A stretch of 35,114 nt of DNA from Candidatus Aveggerthella stercoripullorum (GTDB lineage Bacteria > Actinomycetota > Coriobacteriia > Coriobacteriales > Eggerthellaceae). Both the position numbers and the translations under genes were made by a program. Under the pieces are notes generated by a model. That model was not told where the DNA came from. It saw only the letters and a program-made list of their open reading frames with translations, and ran no database searches. Shown piece after piece: positions 1-7,429 of the stretch (positions are counted from its first letter, which is position 1; every line of letters starts with the position of its first letter). The stretch is taken from contig DVGB01000030.1 of assembly GCA_018712955.1 (NCBI GenBank), positions 1 through 35,114 of the forward strand. Direction: 5' to 3'.

Positions 1-1503
1 GAGCGCTTGCCGAAGCGTCCGGTCGTGGCGGCGTTTACCGCTACAGCGACAGATAAAGTGCGCGCGGACATCGTGCGGTTGCTTGGGCTGCAGAGCCCGG
101 TTACGGCGGTTACCGGCTACGATCGCCCGAACCTTTTCTTTGGCGTGGAGAAGCTGTCGCCGAAGCGCAAGCGCGACCGCGTCCTTTCCTACGTGCGCTC
201 GCGGCATGGCGAAGCGGGCATCGTGTACTGCTCTACGCGCAAAGACGTCGAGGCTGTGCGCGACTGGCTTGTCGAGAACGGCGTGAGGGCGGTAGCTTAC
301 CACGCAGGCATGTCGGCGGACGTGAGGGCTGAAAGCCAGCGTGCGTTCATCGACGACGACGTGCTGGTCATGGTGGCAACGAACGCATTCGGCATGGGCA
401 TCGACAAATCGAACGTGCGTTACGTAATCCACTACAACATGCCGAAGAGCATCGAGGCGTACTACCAGGAAGCAGGCCGTGCGGGGCGTGATGGCGAGCC
501 ATCGGACTGCCTGCTCCTGTGGAGCGACGGGGATGTGTCCACCTGTCGGTATTTCATCGAAGAGGCGGCGGTCAATGAAGAAATGACTGCCGAAGAGGTC
601 ATGGCGGTCCGTGCCAGCCAGCGTCGTCTGCTGGAGGCTATGGTGGGCTACTGCCACACCACCGGCTGCTTGCGTCGCTATATTCTTGACTACTTTGGCG
701 ACGAGGCAGGAGGTGGCAAGCGTGCAGGGACGGTGGCGAGCGAGCATGCCGCGGTCGCGGCGTCGTCCGACATGCGCGAAGAGGGCTGCCGGGGCAGTTC
801 GCGTTCAGGGAGCGCCGTGTCGGCGGCTGCAGGCTGCGGCAACTGTTCGAACTGTCTGGGCGAATTCGATGCCGTGGACGCCACCGAGGTGGCGCGTGCT
901 TGCGTGAGGTGCGTGCGCGAGCTTAACGGCAGTTTCGGCAAGACCATGGTAGTGGACGTGCTGCGCGGCTCAAGGTCGCAGCGCGTGCTCGAGAACGGTT
1001 TGAACGAGCTGGAGTCGTACGGCACGGTCAAAGAGAGCGCGGCATTCGCGAAAGAGGTTATCGAGCTCTTGGCGGCTTCTGGGGTGCTCTCGGTCTCCGA
1101 GGGCACCTACCCGGTGGTCGGGCTCGGGCCGAAGTCGTTTGCGGTCGACGCTCCGGATTTCGCGTTCTCCATCAAGCGCATGAAGCGTCCGAAAGAGGGT
1201 TTTTCGGGCATATCCGACGTCTCGGCAGGCAGCTTGCGCACTTTCGGTGCAGCGGGAACGGATGCGGCGCCGTATTCCGAGGAGTTGTTCGTGCGTCTGC
1301 GTGCGCTGCGAAAGCGCTTGGCGGACGAAGCGCACGTGCCGCCGTACGTGGTGTTCTCCGACAAGACGCTGCGCGGCATGTGCGCGCTTTTGCCGTCGAA
1401 AGAAGAAGAGTTCCTTCAGGTCAGCGGCGTCGGCGAACGCAAACTGGAGCGGTATGGGTCTTCCTTCCTGGCGGAAATAGCCGCGTTCCGTGCAGGGGAG
1501 TGA
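1..1503 (+). CDS. recQ: ATP-dependent DNA helicase RecQ, 3' part (start outside window)
   Basis: RecQ is a 3'-to-5' DNA helicase acting in recombination repair and at stalled forks. The reading frame is open to the left edge, so Walker A and the DEAH box are outside. Visible in order: motif III AFTATAT (nt 31-51), helicase C-terminal domain ending in motif VI QEAGRAGRDG (466-495), the RQC zinc site with cysteine codons at 667, 835, 844 and 853 (last three CGNCSNC), a winged-helix region, and a C-terminal HRDC domain (about 1279-1490). The stop is at 1501-1503. Odd: about 55 residues rich in Ala, Gly and Ser separate the first zinc cysteine from the other three, where E. coli RecQ has a short turn. 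The family call is secure; the effect of the insertion is unknown. Confidence 0.94.
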   Translation, partial: ERLPKRPVVAAFTATATDKVRADIVRLLGLQSPVTAVTGYDRPNLFFGVEKLSPKRKRDRVLSYVRSRHGEAGIVYCSTRKDVEAVRDWLVENGVRAVAYHAGMSADVRAESQRAFIDDDVLVMVATNAFGMGIDKSNVRYVIHYNMPKSIEAYYQEAGRAGRDGEPSDCLLLWSDGDVSTCRYFIEEAAVNEEMTAEEVMAVRASQRRLLEAMVGYCHTTGCLRRYILDYFGDEAGGGKRAGTVASEHAAVAASSDMREEGCRGSSRSGSAVSAAAGCGNCSNCLGEFDAVDATEVARACVRCVRELNGSFGKTMVVDVLRGSRSQRVLENGLNELESYGTVKESAAFAKEVIELLAASGVLSVSEGTYPVVGLGPKSFAVDAPDFAFSIKRMKRPKEGFSGISDVSAGSLRTFGAAGTDAAPYSEELFVRLRALRKRLADEAHVPPYVVFSDKTLRGMCALLPSKEEEFLQVSGVGERKLERYGSSFLAEIAAFRAGE

Positions 1504-1532
1504 GTGTTCAGCGTTTCGTAACAATCGCTCGA

Positions 1533-1538
1533 TATACT
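1533..1538 (+). promoter_or_regulatory. Candidate -10 box for ddh
   Basis: TATACT lies 51 bases before the ddh start in the short gap after recQ. No convincing -35 hexamer is present 16-18 bases upstream, and there is no TG extension. Position is the main support. Confidence 0.35.
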
Positions 1539-1589
1539 GTCCTCGGCAAAGGAAAAGCGCCGCATGGGCGGCAGAAGGAGCAATTCACC

Positions 1590-2579
1590 ATGTCTGAAAT
1601 CCGCATTGGCATCCTGGGCTACGGCAACCTGGGCCGTGGCGTCGAGCTGGCCATTCGCCAGAACGCCGACATGAGGCTGGTCGCGCTGTTCACGCGTCGC
1701 GACCCGTCCTCGCTGACTCCGTTGACCGAAGGCGTGCCGGTCTATTCCGCCGATTCCCTTCCGGAGCACACTGCCGACATCGACGTGCTTGTGCTTTGCG
1801 GCGGCAGCGCCACGGACCTGCCGGAGCAAACCCCGCGCTACGCTTCCCTGTACAACGTAGTCGACTCGTTCGACACGCACGCAAACATCCCGCAGCATTT
1901 CGCGAACGTCGACGCGGCGGCGAAGGAGGGCGGTAAAGTCGCCGTTATCTCCGGCGGTTGGGATCCGGGCATGTTCTCCATCGCACGCCTGTACGCGAAC
2001 TGCATTCTGCCGGAAGGCCAGGATTACACGTTCTGGGGCCGCGGCGTTTCCCAGGGCCATTCCGACGCCATTCGCCGCATTCCGGGCGTTGCGGACGCTC
2101 GTCAGTACACCGTCCCGGTTCCCGCCGCTCTCGAGGCAGTGCGTGCGGGCGAAAACCCTGAGCTGACGACGCGTCAGAAGCACACTCGCGAATGCTACGT
2201 TGTTGCAGAAGAGGGCGCTGACTTGGCCGCGATCGAAAAGGCGATCGTCGAGATGCCGAACTACTTCGCCGATTACGACACGACGGTGACGTTCATCTCC
2301 CAGGAAGAGCTCGACCGCGACCATGCGGGCATCCCGCACGGCGGTTCGGTCATCCGCACGGGCAAGACCGGTGCCGAGGGCGAAGACCAGCATGTCATCG
2401 AATTCTCGCTCAAGCTGGACTCCAACCCCGAGTTCACAGGCAGCGTGCTCGTGGCCTGCGCTCGCGCCGCGCATCGCATGGCCGAAGAGGGCCAGGCTGG
2501 CTGCCGCACCATGTTCGACATTGCTCCCGCGTACCTGTCCCCGCTTTCGGGCGACTATCTCCGCGCTCACATGCTGTAG
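1590..2579 (+). CDS. ddh: meso-diaminopimelate dehydrogenase
   Basis: Catalyses the single-step NADPH-dependent reductive amination of tetrahydrodipicolinate to meso-diaminopimelate, a precursor of lysine and peptidoglycan, bypassing the succinylase/acetylase routes. The product is 329 aa, close to the roughly 320-330 aa of the family. The N-terminus has a Rossmann motif (GILGYGNLGRG, residues about 6-16). The family signature WGRGVSQGHSDAIRRIPGV is centrally placed, and TFWGRG and GSV are also DapDH-like. ATG at 1590 is preferred because GAAGGAG (1574-1580) sits 9 bases upstream; the frame is open further upstream but lacks homology there. It is monocistronic, ending at a strong terminator (2617-2646). 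No other DAP or lysine genes are adjacent. Confidence 0.93.
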   Translation: MSEIRIGILGYGNLGRGVELAIRQNADMRLVALFTRRDPSSLTPLTEGVPVYSADSLPEHTADIDVLVLCGGSATDLPEQTPRYASLYNVVDSFDTHANIPQHFANVDAAAKEGGKVAVISGGWDPGMFSIARLYANCILPEGQDYTFWGRGVSQGHSDAIRRIPGVADARQYTVPVPAALEAVRAGENPELTTRQKHTRECYVVAEEGADLAAIEKAIVEMPNYFADYDTTVTFISQEELDRDHAGIPHGGSVIRTGKTGAEGEDQHVIEFSLKLDSNPEFTGSVLVACARAAHRMAEEGQAGCRTMFDIAPAYLSPLSGDYLRAHML

Positions 2580-2616
2580 TCTTGTTGCGCCGGTCTGGTG
2601 GGAACGTGAATGACCG

Positions 2617-2646
2617 AACGCCCGCTGCGTTTGCAGCGGGCGTTTT
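2617..2646 (+). terminator. Rho-independent terminator of ddh
   Basis: A perfect 12-bp stem (arms 2617-2628 and 2633-2644, AACGCCCGCTGC with its complement) closes a GTTT loop and ends in a short T-run (2643-2646). It lies 37 bases after the ddh stop and immediately before the extended -10 box of the gat operon. Confidence 0.9.
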
Positions 2647-2654
2647 GCTATCAT
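2646..2654 (+). promoter_or_regulatory. Extended -10 promoter for gatCAB
   Basis: TGCTATCAT matches the extended -10 form TGNTANNNT seen repeatedly in this window. It directly follows the ddh terminator and would give a leader of about 160 nt before gatC. No clear -35 is visible; that region is occupied by the terminator stem. Confidence 0.5.
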
Positions 2655-2683
2655 AGCCTCCGTGTGATTCGGGAGGGTTCTCC

Positions 2684-2764
2684 ATGCGCTCCTGGCTCCG
2701 CTCTCGCATGCCCCGTCCGACAAGGCGCAATCGAAGAGCATGCCGTTCCTTACCCGGGGAATAG
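2684..2764 (+). CDS. Possible Arg-rich leader peptide (26 aa) upstream of gatC
   Basis: A 26-codon frame from ATG 2684 to TAG 2762-2764 lies inside the gatCAB leader. A good ribosome binding site, GGGAGGG (2671-2677), sits 6 bases before the ATG. Nine of 26 residues are arginine, using codons that are scarce in the neighbouring genes (AGG, CGA, AGA) together with a TTA leucine and an AAT asparagine. It could be a translated leader peptide or upstream ORF controlling gatC. It may equally be chance: the frame is short and I see no attenuator hairpin after it. Confidence 0.28.
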   Translation: MRSWLRSRMPRPTRRNRRACRSLPGE

Positions 2765-2819
2765 AGGGCGTCGTCTGCCGGATGCGTAGGATGCCTCCAT
2801 CCAAGAAAAAGGATTGCAG

Positions 2820-3128
2820 ATGACCCAACACGTGACCGAAAAGGACGTGCGCGACATCGCGACGTACACGCGCATCGCGCTCTCCGACGAAGAGCTGCCG
2901 CAGATGACGAAAGACCTCAACGACATCATCGACAGCCTGAAGCCTATTACCGAATACGACCTGGAGGGCGTGGAGCCCACGTTCCATCCTATCGGAAGTC
3001 TCTCCAATGTCATGCGCGAAGACGTGGAGACCGCGTCCTTTAGCCAGGAAGAGGCGCTTTCCAACGCGCCGAAGCAGCAGGACGGCTATTTCCTGATTCC
3101 GGCGATTCTGGGCGGAGGTGACCAGTAA
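2820..3128 (+). CDS. gatC: Asp-tRNA(Asn)/Glu-tRNA(Gln) amidotransferase subunit C
   Basis: Small stabilising subunit of the GatCAB amidotransferase, which converts Glu-tRNA(Gln) and/or Asp-tRNA(Asn) to the amidated forms in the cytoplasm. It is 102 aa, the usual family size. GatC features include the N-terminal helix VRDIATYTRIALSDEE, the linker segment DIIDSLKPI and the C-terminal tail NVMREDV...PAILGGG. ATG 2820 is chosen over an in-frame TTG at 2814 because AAAAGGA (2807-2813) is well spaced before it. Its stop shares one base with the gatA start (TAATG at 3126), so gatC and gatA are translationally coupled. Presence of GatCAB implies that the organism lacks a dedicated GlnRS and/or AsnRS, or has a misacylating GluRS/AspRS. 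Confidence 0.93.
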   Translation: MTQHVTEKDVRDIATYTRIALSDEELPQMTKDLNDIIDSLKPITEYDLEGVEPTFHPIGSLSNVMREDVETASFSQEEALSNAPKQQDGYFLIPAILGGGDQ

Positions 3129-4609
3129 TGGCGAACTTCGCAACGATGAGCGTGCGCGAAATCCAGGCGGGCCTGGCAGGGAAGCAGTTCTCCGCGCGCG
3201 AGGTCGCCGAGGACGCGCTGGCGCGCATTGCGGCGGTCGACCCGCAAATCCATGCGTTCCTCGAAGTGACCGAAGAGGCGGCCTACGAGCAGGCGCGCAC
3301 GGTCGACGAGGCCATCGCGGAAGGGCGCTTGGCCGAAATGGGGCCGCTGGCGGGCGTGCCCGTTGCCTTCAAGGACAACATGAACATGAAGGGCACTCAT
3401 ACCACGTGCTCGTCCCGCATGCTAGAAAACTACGTGTCGCCGTACACGGCGACGTGCGTGGCAAAGACCATCGAGGCAGGCGGTATTCCGCTCGGCAAGC
3501 TGAATATGGACGAGTTCGCGTTCGGTTCCTCGACGGAGACGTCGGCGTTCGGCATTACGCGCAATCCGTGGGATTTGGAGCGCGTGCCGGGCGGCTCTTC
3601 GGGCGGTTCTGCCGCTGCTGTGGCGGCAGGCCTCGCGACCGTGACGCTTGGCTCTGATACGGGCGGCTCCATCCGTCAGCCGGGCAGCTTCTGCGGTATC
3701 GTTGCCGTGAAGCCTGCGTACGGCACGGTTTCTCGCTACGGCGTTGTGGCCTTCGGCTCGTCCCTTGACCAGGTTGGTCCGTTCGCCCGCTCGGTGGAAG
3801 ACGCGGCGCTTGCACTCAACGCGCTTGCAGGGCACGACCCGCTGGACTGCACGAGCCAGCAGCTGGGCGTGGACTACACGGCCAACCTCGCCGAAGGCGT
3901 CGCAGGCATGAAGGTGGGCATCGTCCCGGCGTTCATGCAGGCGGAGGGCTTGGATGGCGAAGTGCGTGCGAAAGTGGAAGAGGCCGCTGCAAAGCTCGAG
4001 TCCTTGGGTGCCGAGCTCGTGGAGGTCGATTTGCCGAACGCGCAGGCGGCCATGAGCGCATACTACGTGCTGGGGCCCTGCGAGGCATTCTCCAACCTGG
4101 CGCGCTTCGATTCCGTGCGCTATGGCTATTGCGCCGAGGGCCATAAAGACCTGGGCGGCCAGTACGAGGAAAGCCGCCATGAAGGCTTCGGGCCGGAAGC
4201 CCGCCGTCGCATCATGCTGGGAAGCTACCTGCTTTCTGCGGGCGTCTACGACAAGTACTACTATCCGGCGCAGCAGGTGCGCACGCTCATTACGCAGGAC
4301 TACCGCCGCGCGTACGAAAGCGTGGACGTCATCCTGGCTCCCGTTTCCCCGCGCACGGCGTTCAAGTTCGGCGAGATCAGCGATCCGACCACGATGTATC
4401 TTTCCGACATGTTCACCATTTCCATCAACATCGCGGGCAACGGCGGCATGAACATGCCGGTGGGACTGGGCGCGGAGTCCGGCATGCCGGTGGGCGTGCA
4501 GCTTATCGCCCCGCAGTTCAAAGACGAGAACATGCTGCGCGTGGCGGCGGCGCTCGAGACGGTCTACGGGCCGGCTCCGGTGGCACCGCAGTTCGCAGTG
4601 GAGAGGTAA
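3128..4609 (+). CDS. gatA: Asp-tRNA(Asn)/Glu-tRNA(Gln) amidotransferase subunit A
   Basis: Glutaminase subunit of GatCAB: it hydrolyses glutamine and passes ammonia through a tunnel to GatB. It is 493 aa and belongs to the amidase-signature family. The Ser-cisSer-Lys triad is visible as K82 (VAFKDNMN), S157 (PGGSSGGSAAA) and S181 (DTGGSIRQPGSFCG), matching the spacing of characterised GatA proteins. ATG 3128 overlaps the gatC stop by one base, and GGAGG (3114-3118) precedes it. gatB follows after 12 bases. Nothing is missing or truncated. Confidence 0.96.
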   Translation: MANFATMSVREIQAGLAGKQFSAREVAEDALARIAAVDPQIHAFLEVTEEAAYEQARTVDEAIAEGRLAEMGPLAGVPVAFKDNMNMKGTHTTCSSRMLENYVSPYTATCVAKTIEAGGIPLGKLNMDEFAFGSSTETSAFGITRNPWDLERVPGGSSGGSAAAVAAGLATVTLGSDTGGSIRQPGSFCGIVAVKPAYGTVSRYGVVAFGSSLDQVGPFARSVEDAALALNALAGHDPLDCTSQQLGVDYTANLAEGVAGMKVGIVPAFMQAEGLDGEVRAKVEEAAAKLESLGAELVEVDLPNAQAAMSAYYVLGPCEAFSNLARFDSVRYGYCAEGHKDLGGQYEESRHEGFGPEARRRIMLGSYLLSAGVYDKYYYPAQQVRTLITQDYRRAYESVDVILAPVSPRTAFKFGEISDPTTMYLSDMFTISINIAGNGGMNMPVGLGAESGMPVGVQLIAPQFKDENMLRVAAALETVYGPAPVAPQFAVER

Positions 4610-4621
4610 GGCGAAGCGCAG

Positions 4622-6199
4622 ATGAAAAAGCTCGAAGAAGTCCTGAAAGACTGGGAAGCGGTCATCGGCCTGGAAATCCACGCTGAGCTGACCACTTTGA
4701 CCACGAAGATGTTCTGCGGCTGCAAGCTTGAATTCGGCGCCGCTCCCAACACGCATACCTGTCCGGTGTGCCTTGGCCTGCCGGGCGCGCTGCCGGTGCC
4801 GAATAAAGCTGCCATCGAGTCCATCGTTTTGGCGGGTTTGGCGACCAACTGCGAAATCCAGAAGCATTCGCTGTTCTACCGCAAGAACTATATGTATCCG
4901 GACATGGCGAAGAACTTCCAGACCACGCAGGGTCCGATCGCCTTCTGCATGGGCGGCCATCTGGAGCTGGACGTGGACGGCGCTGCGGCCAAAGAGCGCT
5001 ATCGTCTGGACGATCTGGCCGTGGGCGAAACGGAGGGCAATATCACCCGCACGTCCGACGGCTATACCGCGCACGTGGGCATTACGCGCATCCACATGGA
5101 AGAGGATGCGGGCAAGATGGTGCACATCGGCGGCGGGGAAGGCCGCATTGCGGGCGCGACGCATTCGCTCGTGGACTACAACCGTGCAGGCACGCCGCTC
5201 ATCGAACTGGTGACCGAGCCGGATCTGCGCACGCCGGAAGAGGCGCGCCTGTTCATGCAGAAGCTGCGTCAGATCTACCTGGCCATCGGCATTTCCGACT
5301 GCTCGATGGAAGAGGGCAGCCTGCGCTGCGACGGTAACGTGAGCTTGCGCCGTCGCGGTACCACGCAGTTCGGCACGAAGACCGAGCTCAAGAACATGAA
5401 CAGCTTCAAGAACCTTCACGACGGCTTGGCCTACGAAATCTGCCGTCAGGCGGAGGTGCTTGAAGAGGGCGGCATCATCTACCAGGAAACGCGCCATTGG
5501 GACCCGTCTGCCAAGCGCACGATCGTCATGCGCGTGAAGGAGACGGCGGATGACTACCGCCTGTTCCCCGAGCCCGACCTGGCGCCCTACGACCTGTCCG
5601 ACGAGTTCATCGAAGGCGTGCGTGCGAAGCTGCCCGAGCTGCCGGACCAGAAAGCGAAGCGTTACGAGGCGGACTTCGGCCTCTCGGCGTACGATGCGCG
5701 CCATCTGGTAGAGCATCGCGCGACGGCGAACTTCTTCGAATCCTGCATGGGCATTGCAGACGGCGATGCCGCGAAGCTGGCGAAGCCGGTCGCGAACCTT
5801 GTCATCAACGACATTGCGGCGCGCATGAACGCCGATGAGTCCTTCGACCTGGCGAACTGCCCGCTTACGCCCGCACGTGCCGTCGAGCTGGTGAAGCTGC
5901 TGGCGGAGGACGCCATTTCTTCCAAGCAGGCGAAAGAAGTCTTCGCGGCGGTGCTGGACGAGGACAAGGATCCTGCCGCTATCGTGGAAGAGCGCGGCAT
6001 GAAGCAGGTCTCTGATACGGGCGCTATCGAGGCCGTGGTCGACGCGGTCGTCGCAGCCCATCCTGACGAGGTTGCCCGCTACAAGGAAGGCAACCAGAAG
6101 CTTATCGGGTTCTTCGTCGGCCAGTGCATGAAGGAAATGCGCGGCCAGGGCAACCCGAAGGTCATTAACCAGCTGCTTGCGCAGAAACTGGCAGAGTAG
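4622..6199 (+). CDS. gatB: Asp-tRNA(Asn)/Glu-tRNA(Gln) amidotransferase subunit B
   Basis: Kinase/transamidase and tRNA-binding subunit of GatCAB: it phosphorylates the misacylated amino acid and amidates it with ammonia from GatA. It is 525 aa. The cradle domain starts WEAVIGLEIHAEL and contains the zinc-type cysteines CGCK and CPVC near residues 35-60, followed by YRKNYMYPDMAKNFQ, GITRIHMEEDAGK, and LVDYNRAGTPLIE. A C-terminal YqeY-like helical domain (about 380-525) ends in the GatB/YqeY tail GQCMKEMRGQGNP. ATG 4622 lies 12 bases after gatA; the RBS is modest. This is the last gene of the operon, and a long hairpin follows at 6259. Confidence 0.96.
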   Translation: MKKLEEVLKDWEAVIGLEIHAELTTLTTKMFCGCKLEFGAAPNTHTCPVCLGLPGALPVPNKAAIESIVLAGLATNCEIQKHSLFYRKNYMYPDMAKNFQTTQGPIAFCMGGHLELDVDGAAAKERYRLDDLAVGETEGNITRTSDGYTAHVGITRIHMEEDAGKMVHIGGGEGRIAGATHSLVDYNRAGTPLIELVTEPDLRTPEEARLFMQKLRQIYLAIGISDCSMEEGSLRCDGNVSLRRRGTTQFGTKTELKNMNSFKNLHDGLAYEICRQAEVLEEGGIIYQETRHWDPSAKRTIVMRVKETADDYRLFPEPDLAPYDLSDEFIEGVRAKLPELPDQKAKRYEADFGLSAYDARHLVEHRATANFFESCMGIADGDAAKLAKPVANLVINDIAARMNADESFDLANCPLTPARAVELVKLLAEDAISSKQAKEVFAAVLDEDKDPAAIVEERGMKQVSDTGAIEAVVDAVVAAHPDEVARYKEGNQKLIGFFVGQCMKEMRGQGNPKVINQLLAQKLAE

Positions 6200-6258
6200 C
6201 CGGGGTGCGTCCATCCGGGCCGAGGATTCCGGGTTTCCCGCCCCTGTTTTGAGAGCAT

Positions 6259-6313
6259 CGCCTACCATTCGCGTGCAAAGCGAGACAAGAGCGCGCGAAT
6301 GGTAGGCGTATTT
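6259..6313 (+). terminator. Terminator after gatB
   Basis: A perfect 15-bp stem (arms 6259-6273 and 6294-6308, CGCCTACCATTCGCG and its complement) with a 20-base loop is followed by TATTTT. It is 59 bases after the gatB stop. The stem is unusually long and its loop large, so it could also be a processed or regulatory hairpin. Confidence 0.75.
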
Positions 6314-6480
6314 TGTTGCAGCGCGTTTCGCCTGCCGAATTGCAGGCCCTATCGTGCGGCCCGTCACGTTCGTGCGGCGGTTTTCCTGTTCGAGTCGTTT
6401 TCGTGCTGTTCGTTGCTTCCGAAACGGTTTTCGTTTGACGGGCGAGCGCACGGAAGGCACGAGTGGCAGATTGTTTCCTA

Positions 6481-6499
6481 GTTCAATACTTGCTTGAAC
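6481..6499. promoter_or_regulatory. Inverted repeat upstream of the aquaporin promoter (operator candidate)
   Basis: GTTCAA (6481-6486) and TTGAAC (6494-6499) form a perfect 6-bp dyad separated by 7 bases. It ends 3 bases before a TTGACC -35 candidate, a position suited to an activator or repressor. The binding protein is not identifiable. Confidence 0.4.
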
Positions 6500-6502
6500 C
6501 GA

Positions 6503-6531
6503 TTGACCCTATTTCGCGACATTGGCACCAT
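6503..6531 (+). promoter_or_regulatory. Candidate promoter for the aquaporin gene
   Basis: TTGACC (6503-6508), a 17-base spacer and CACCAT (6526-6531). The -35 is good and the -10 is poor (3 of 6), which would suit an activated promoter. It would give an 80-90 nt leader. Confidence 0.35.
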
Positions 6532-6617
6532 AGGCAAGCTGTTTTTTGCCCGGTGAAAATGACCGCTTGCGAAGAATTCAATGCCGGGCACCGAATAGAA
6601 AGCAAAGAGGGGTAAAC

Positions 6618-7319
6618 ATGGAAATTTCTGCAGGGAAGAAGTACGCGGCCGAAGCGCTCGGCACGTTCACGTTGACGCTGTTCGGCTGCGGCAGTGCCGC
6701 TATCGCCGGCGCCACGCTTGGCACGCTGGGCATTGCGTTTGCGTTCGGTCTGTCCATCGTGTGCATGGCGTTTGCCATTGGCAACATTTCAGGCTGCCAT
6801 ATCAACCCGGCCGTGTCTCTGGGCGTGTTCCTGGACGGTCGCATGTCTGCGAAGGACCTGGTCGGCTACTGGGTTGCTCAGTTCATCGGCGGTCTTGTCG
6901 CTGCTGCCGTGCTGCTGCTTATCGTGAACATGTGCGGTCTGGGCGGTGCGCTGCAGACCGGCCTGGGCTGCAACGGCTTTGACGACGCCTCCACCGTCGG
7001 CCTCAGCATGTTCGGTGCTGTTCTCGTCGAAATCATCCTGACCTGCGTTTTCGTGCTCACCATCCTGGGCGTGACCGCTGACGAGAAGACTTCTCCGTTC
7101 GCGGGCATTGTGATCGGCCTGACGCTGGCCTTCGTGCACATCATGGGCATTCCGCTGACGGGCACTTCCGTGAACCCGGCGCGCAGCTTCGGTCCCGCCG
7201 TCATGATGGCAACCCAGGGCGATATGACCGCGCTTTCCCAGGTATGGGTCTTCATCGTCGCGCCGCTTGCGGGCGCTGCTCTGGCCGCTCTGATCTACCG
7301 CGCGCTGTACCGCAAGTAA
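6618..7319 (+). CDS. aqpZ: Aquaporin (MIP family), AqpZ-like
   Basis: Membrane channel for water or small neutral solutes. The protein is 233 aa with six membrane spans and two re-entrant NPA loops: INPAVSLG (N63) and VNPARSFGPA (N186, with the filter Arg at 189). The N-terminal KYAAEALGTFTLTLFGCGSA is typical of AqpZ/GlpF proteins. The Arg context and VNPARSFGPA favour the orthodox water-channel (AqpZ) branch over glycerol facilitators, which have NPARDxGPR, but substrate specificity is inference. ATG 6618 follows AGAGGGG (6606-6612); the open frame upstream has no membrane or family features. It stands alone between two hairpins. Confidence 0.92.
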   Translation: MEISAGKKYAAEALGTFTLTLFGCGSAAIAGATLGTLGIAFAFGLSIVCMAFAIGNISGCHINPAVSLGVFLDGRMSAKDLVGYWVAQFIGGLVAAAVLLLIVNMCGLGGALQTGLGCNGFDDASTVGLSMFGAVLVEIILTCVFVLTILGVTADEKTSPFAGIVIGLTLAFVHIMGIPLTGTSVNPARSFGPAVMMATQGDMTALSQVWVFIVAPLAGAALAALIYRALYRK

Positions 7320-7329
7320 AACCTCCTTC

Positions 7330-7348
7330 GCGCAGTGTGCCACTGTGC
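7330..7348 (+). terminator. Hairpin just after the aquaporin gene
   Basis: GCGCAGTG (7330-7337) pairs with CACTGTGC (7341-7348), including one G-T pair, over a 3-base loop. It lacks a following T-run, so it is a weak terminator or an RNA-end stabiliser. Confidence 0.35.
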
Positions 7349-7365
7349 GAGAACGGGTATCATCG

Positions 7366-7398
7366 AAAGCCGTCGTATCGGGAGATGCGGCGGCTTTT
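7366..7398 (+). terminator. Terminator hairpin between aqpZ and the NdpA-like gene
   Basis: A 14-bp stem (7366-7379 with 7384-7397, three G-T pairs) with loop GGGA is followed by TTTTT at 7394-7398. It should terminate aquaporin transcripts. A TATCAT box at 7358-7363 lies upstream of it and the next start codon is at 7430; if that box is used, the hairpin would be a leader attenuator for the next gene. Confidence 0.75.
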
Positions 7399-7429
7399 TG
7401 TCTGTACGAGCAGCGTGAAAGGGAGCTCC

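Larger units (their letters stand above)
6200..6617. other. Gene-free stretch between gatB and the aquaporin gene
   Basis: This 418-base gap holds the gatB terminator (6259-6313), an inverted repeat (6481-6499), a candidate promoter (6503-6531) and a loose stem pairing GCCCGG (6548-6553) with CCGGGC (6584-6589). The middle (about 6315-6480) is T-rich for this genome; I see no credible gene in it. Confidence 0.6.

Noticed and set aside
3422-6460. Long open frame on the - strand opposite gatA and gatB (and similar ones opposite 1416-3143, 19341-21185 and 23360-25264)
   Set aside because: High GC with biased codon thirds leaves few stops on the complementary strand. No family motif is visible there, while the + strand genes are secure.
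6299-6481. 60-codon frame in the gatB-aquaporin gap
   Set aside because: It starts in the terminator stem, has no ribosome binding site and no recognisable features.
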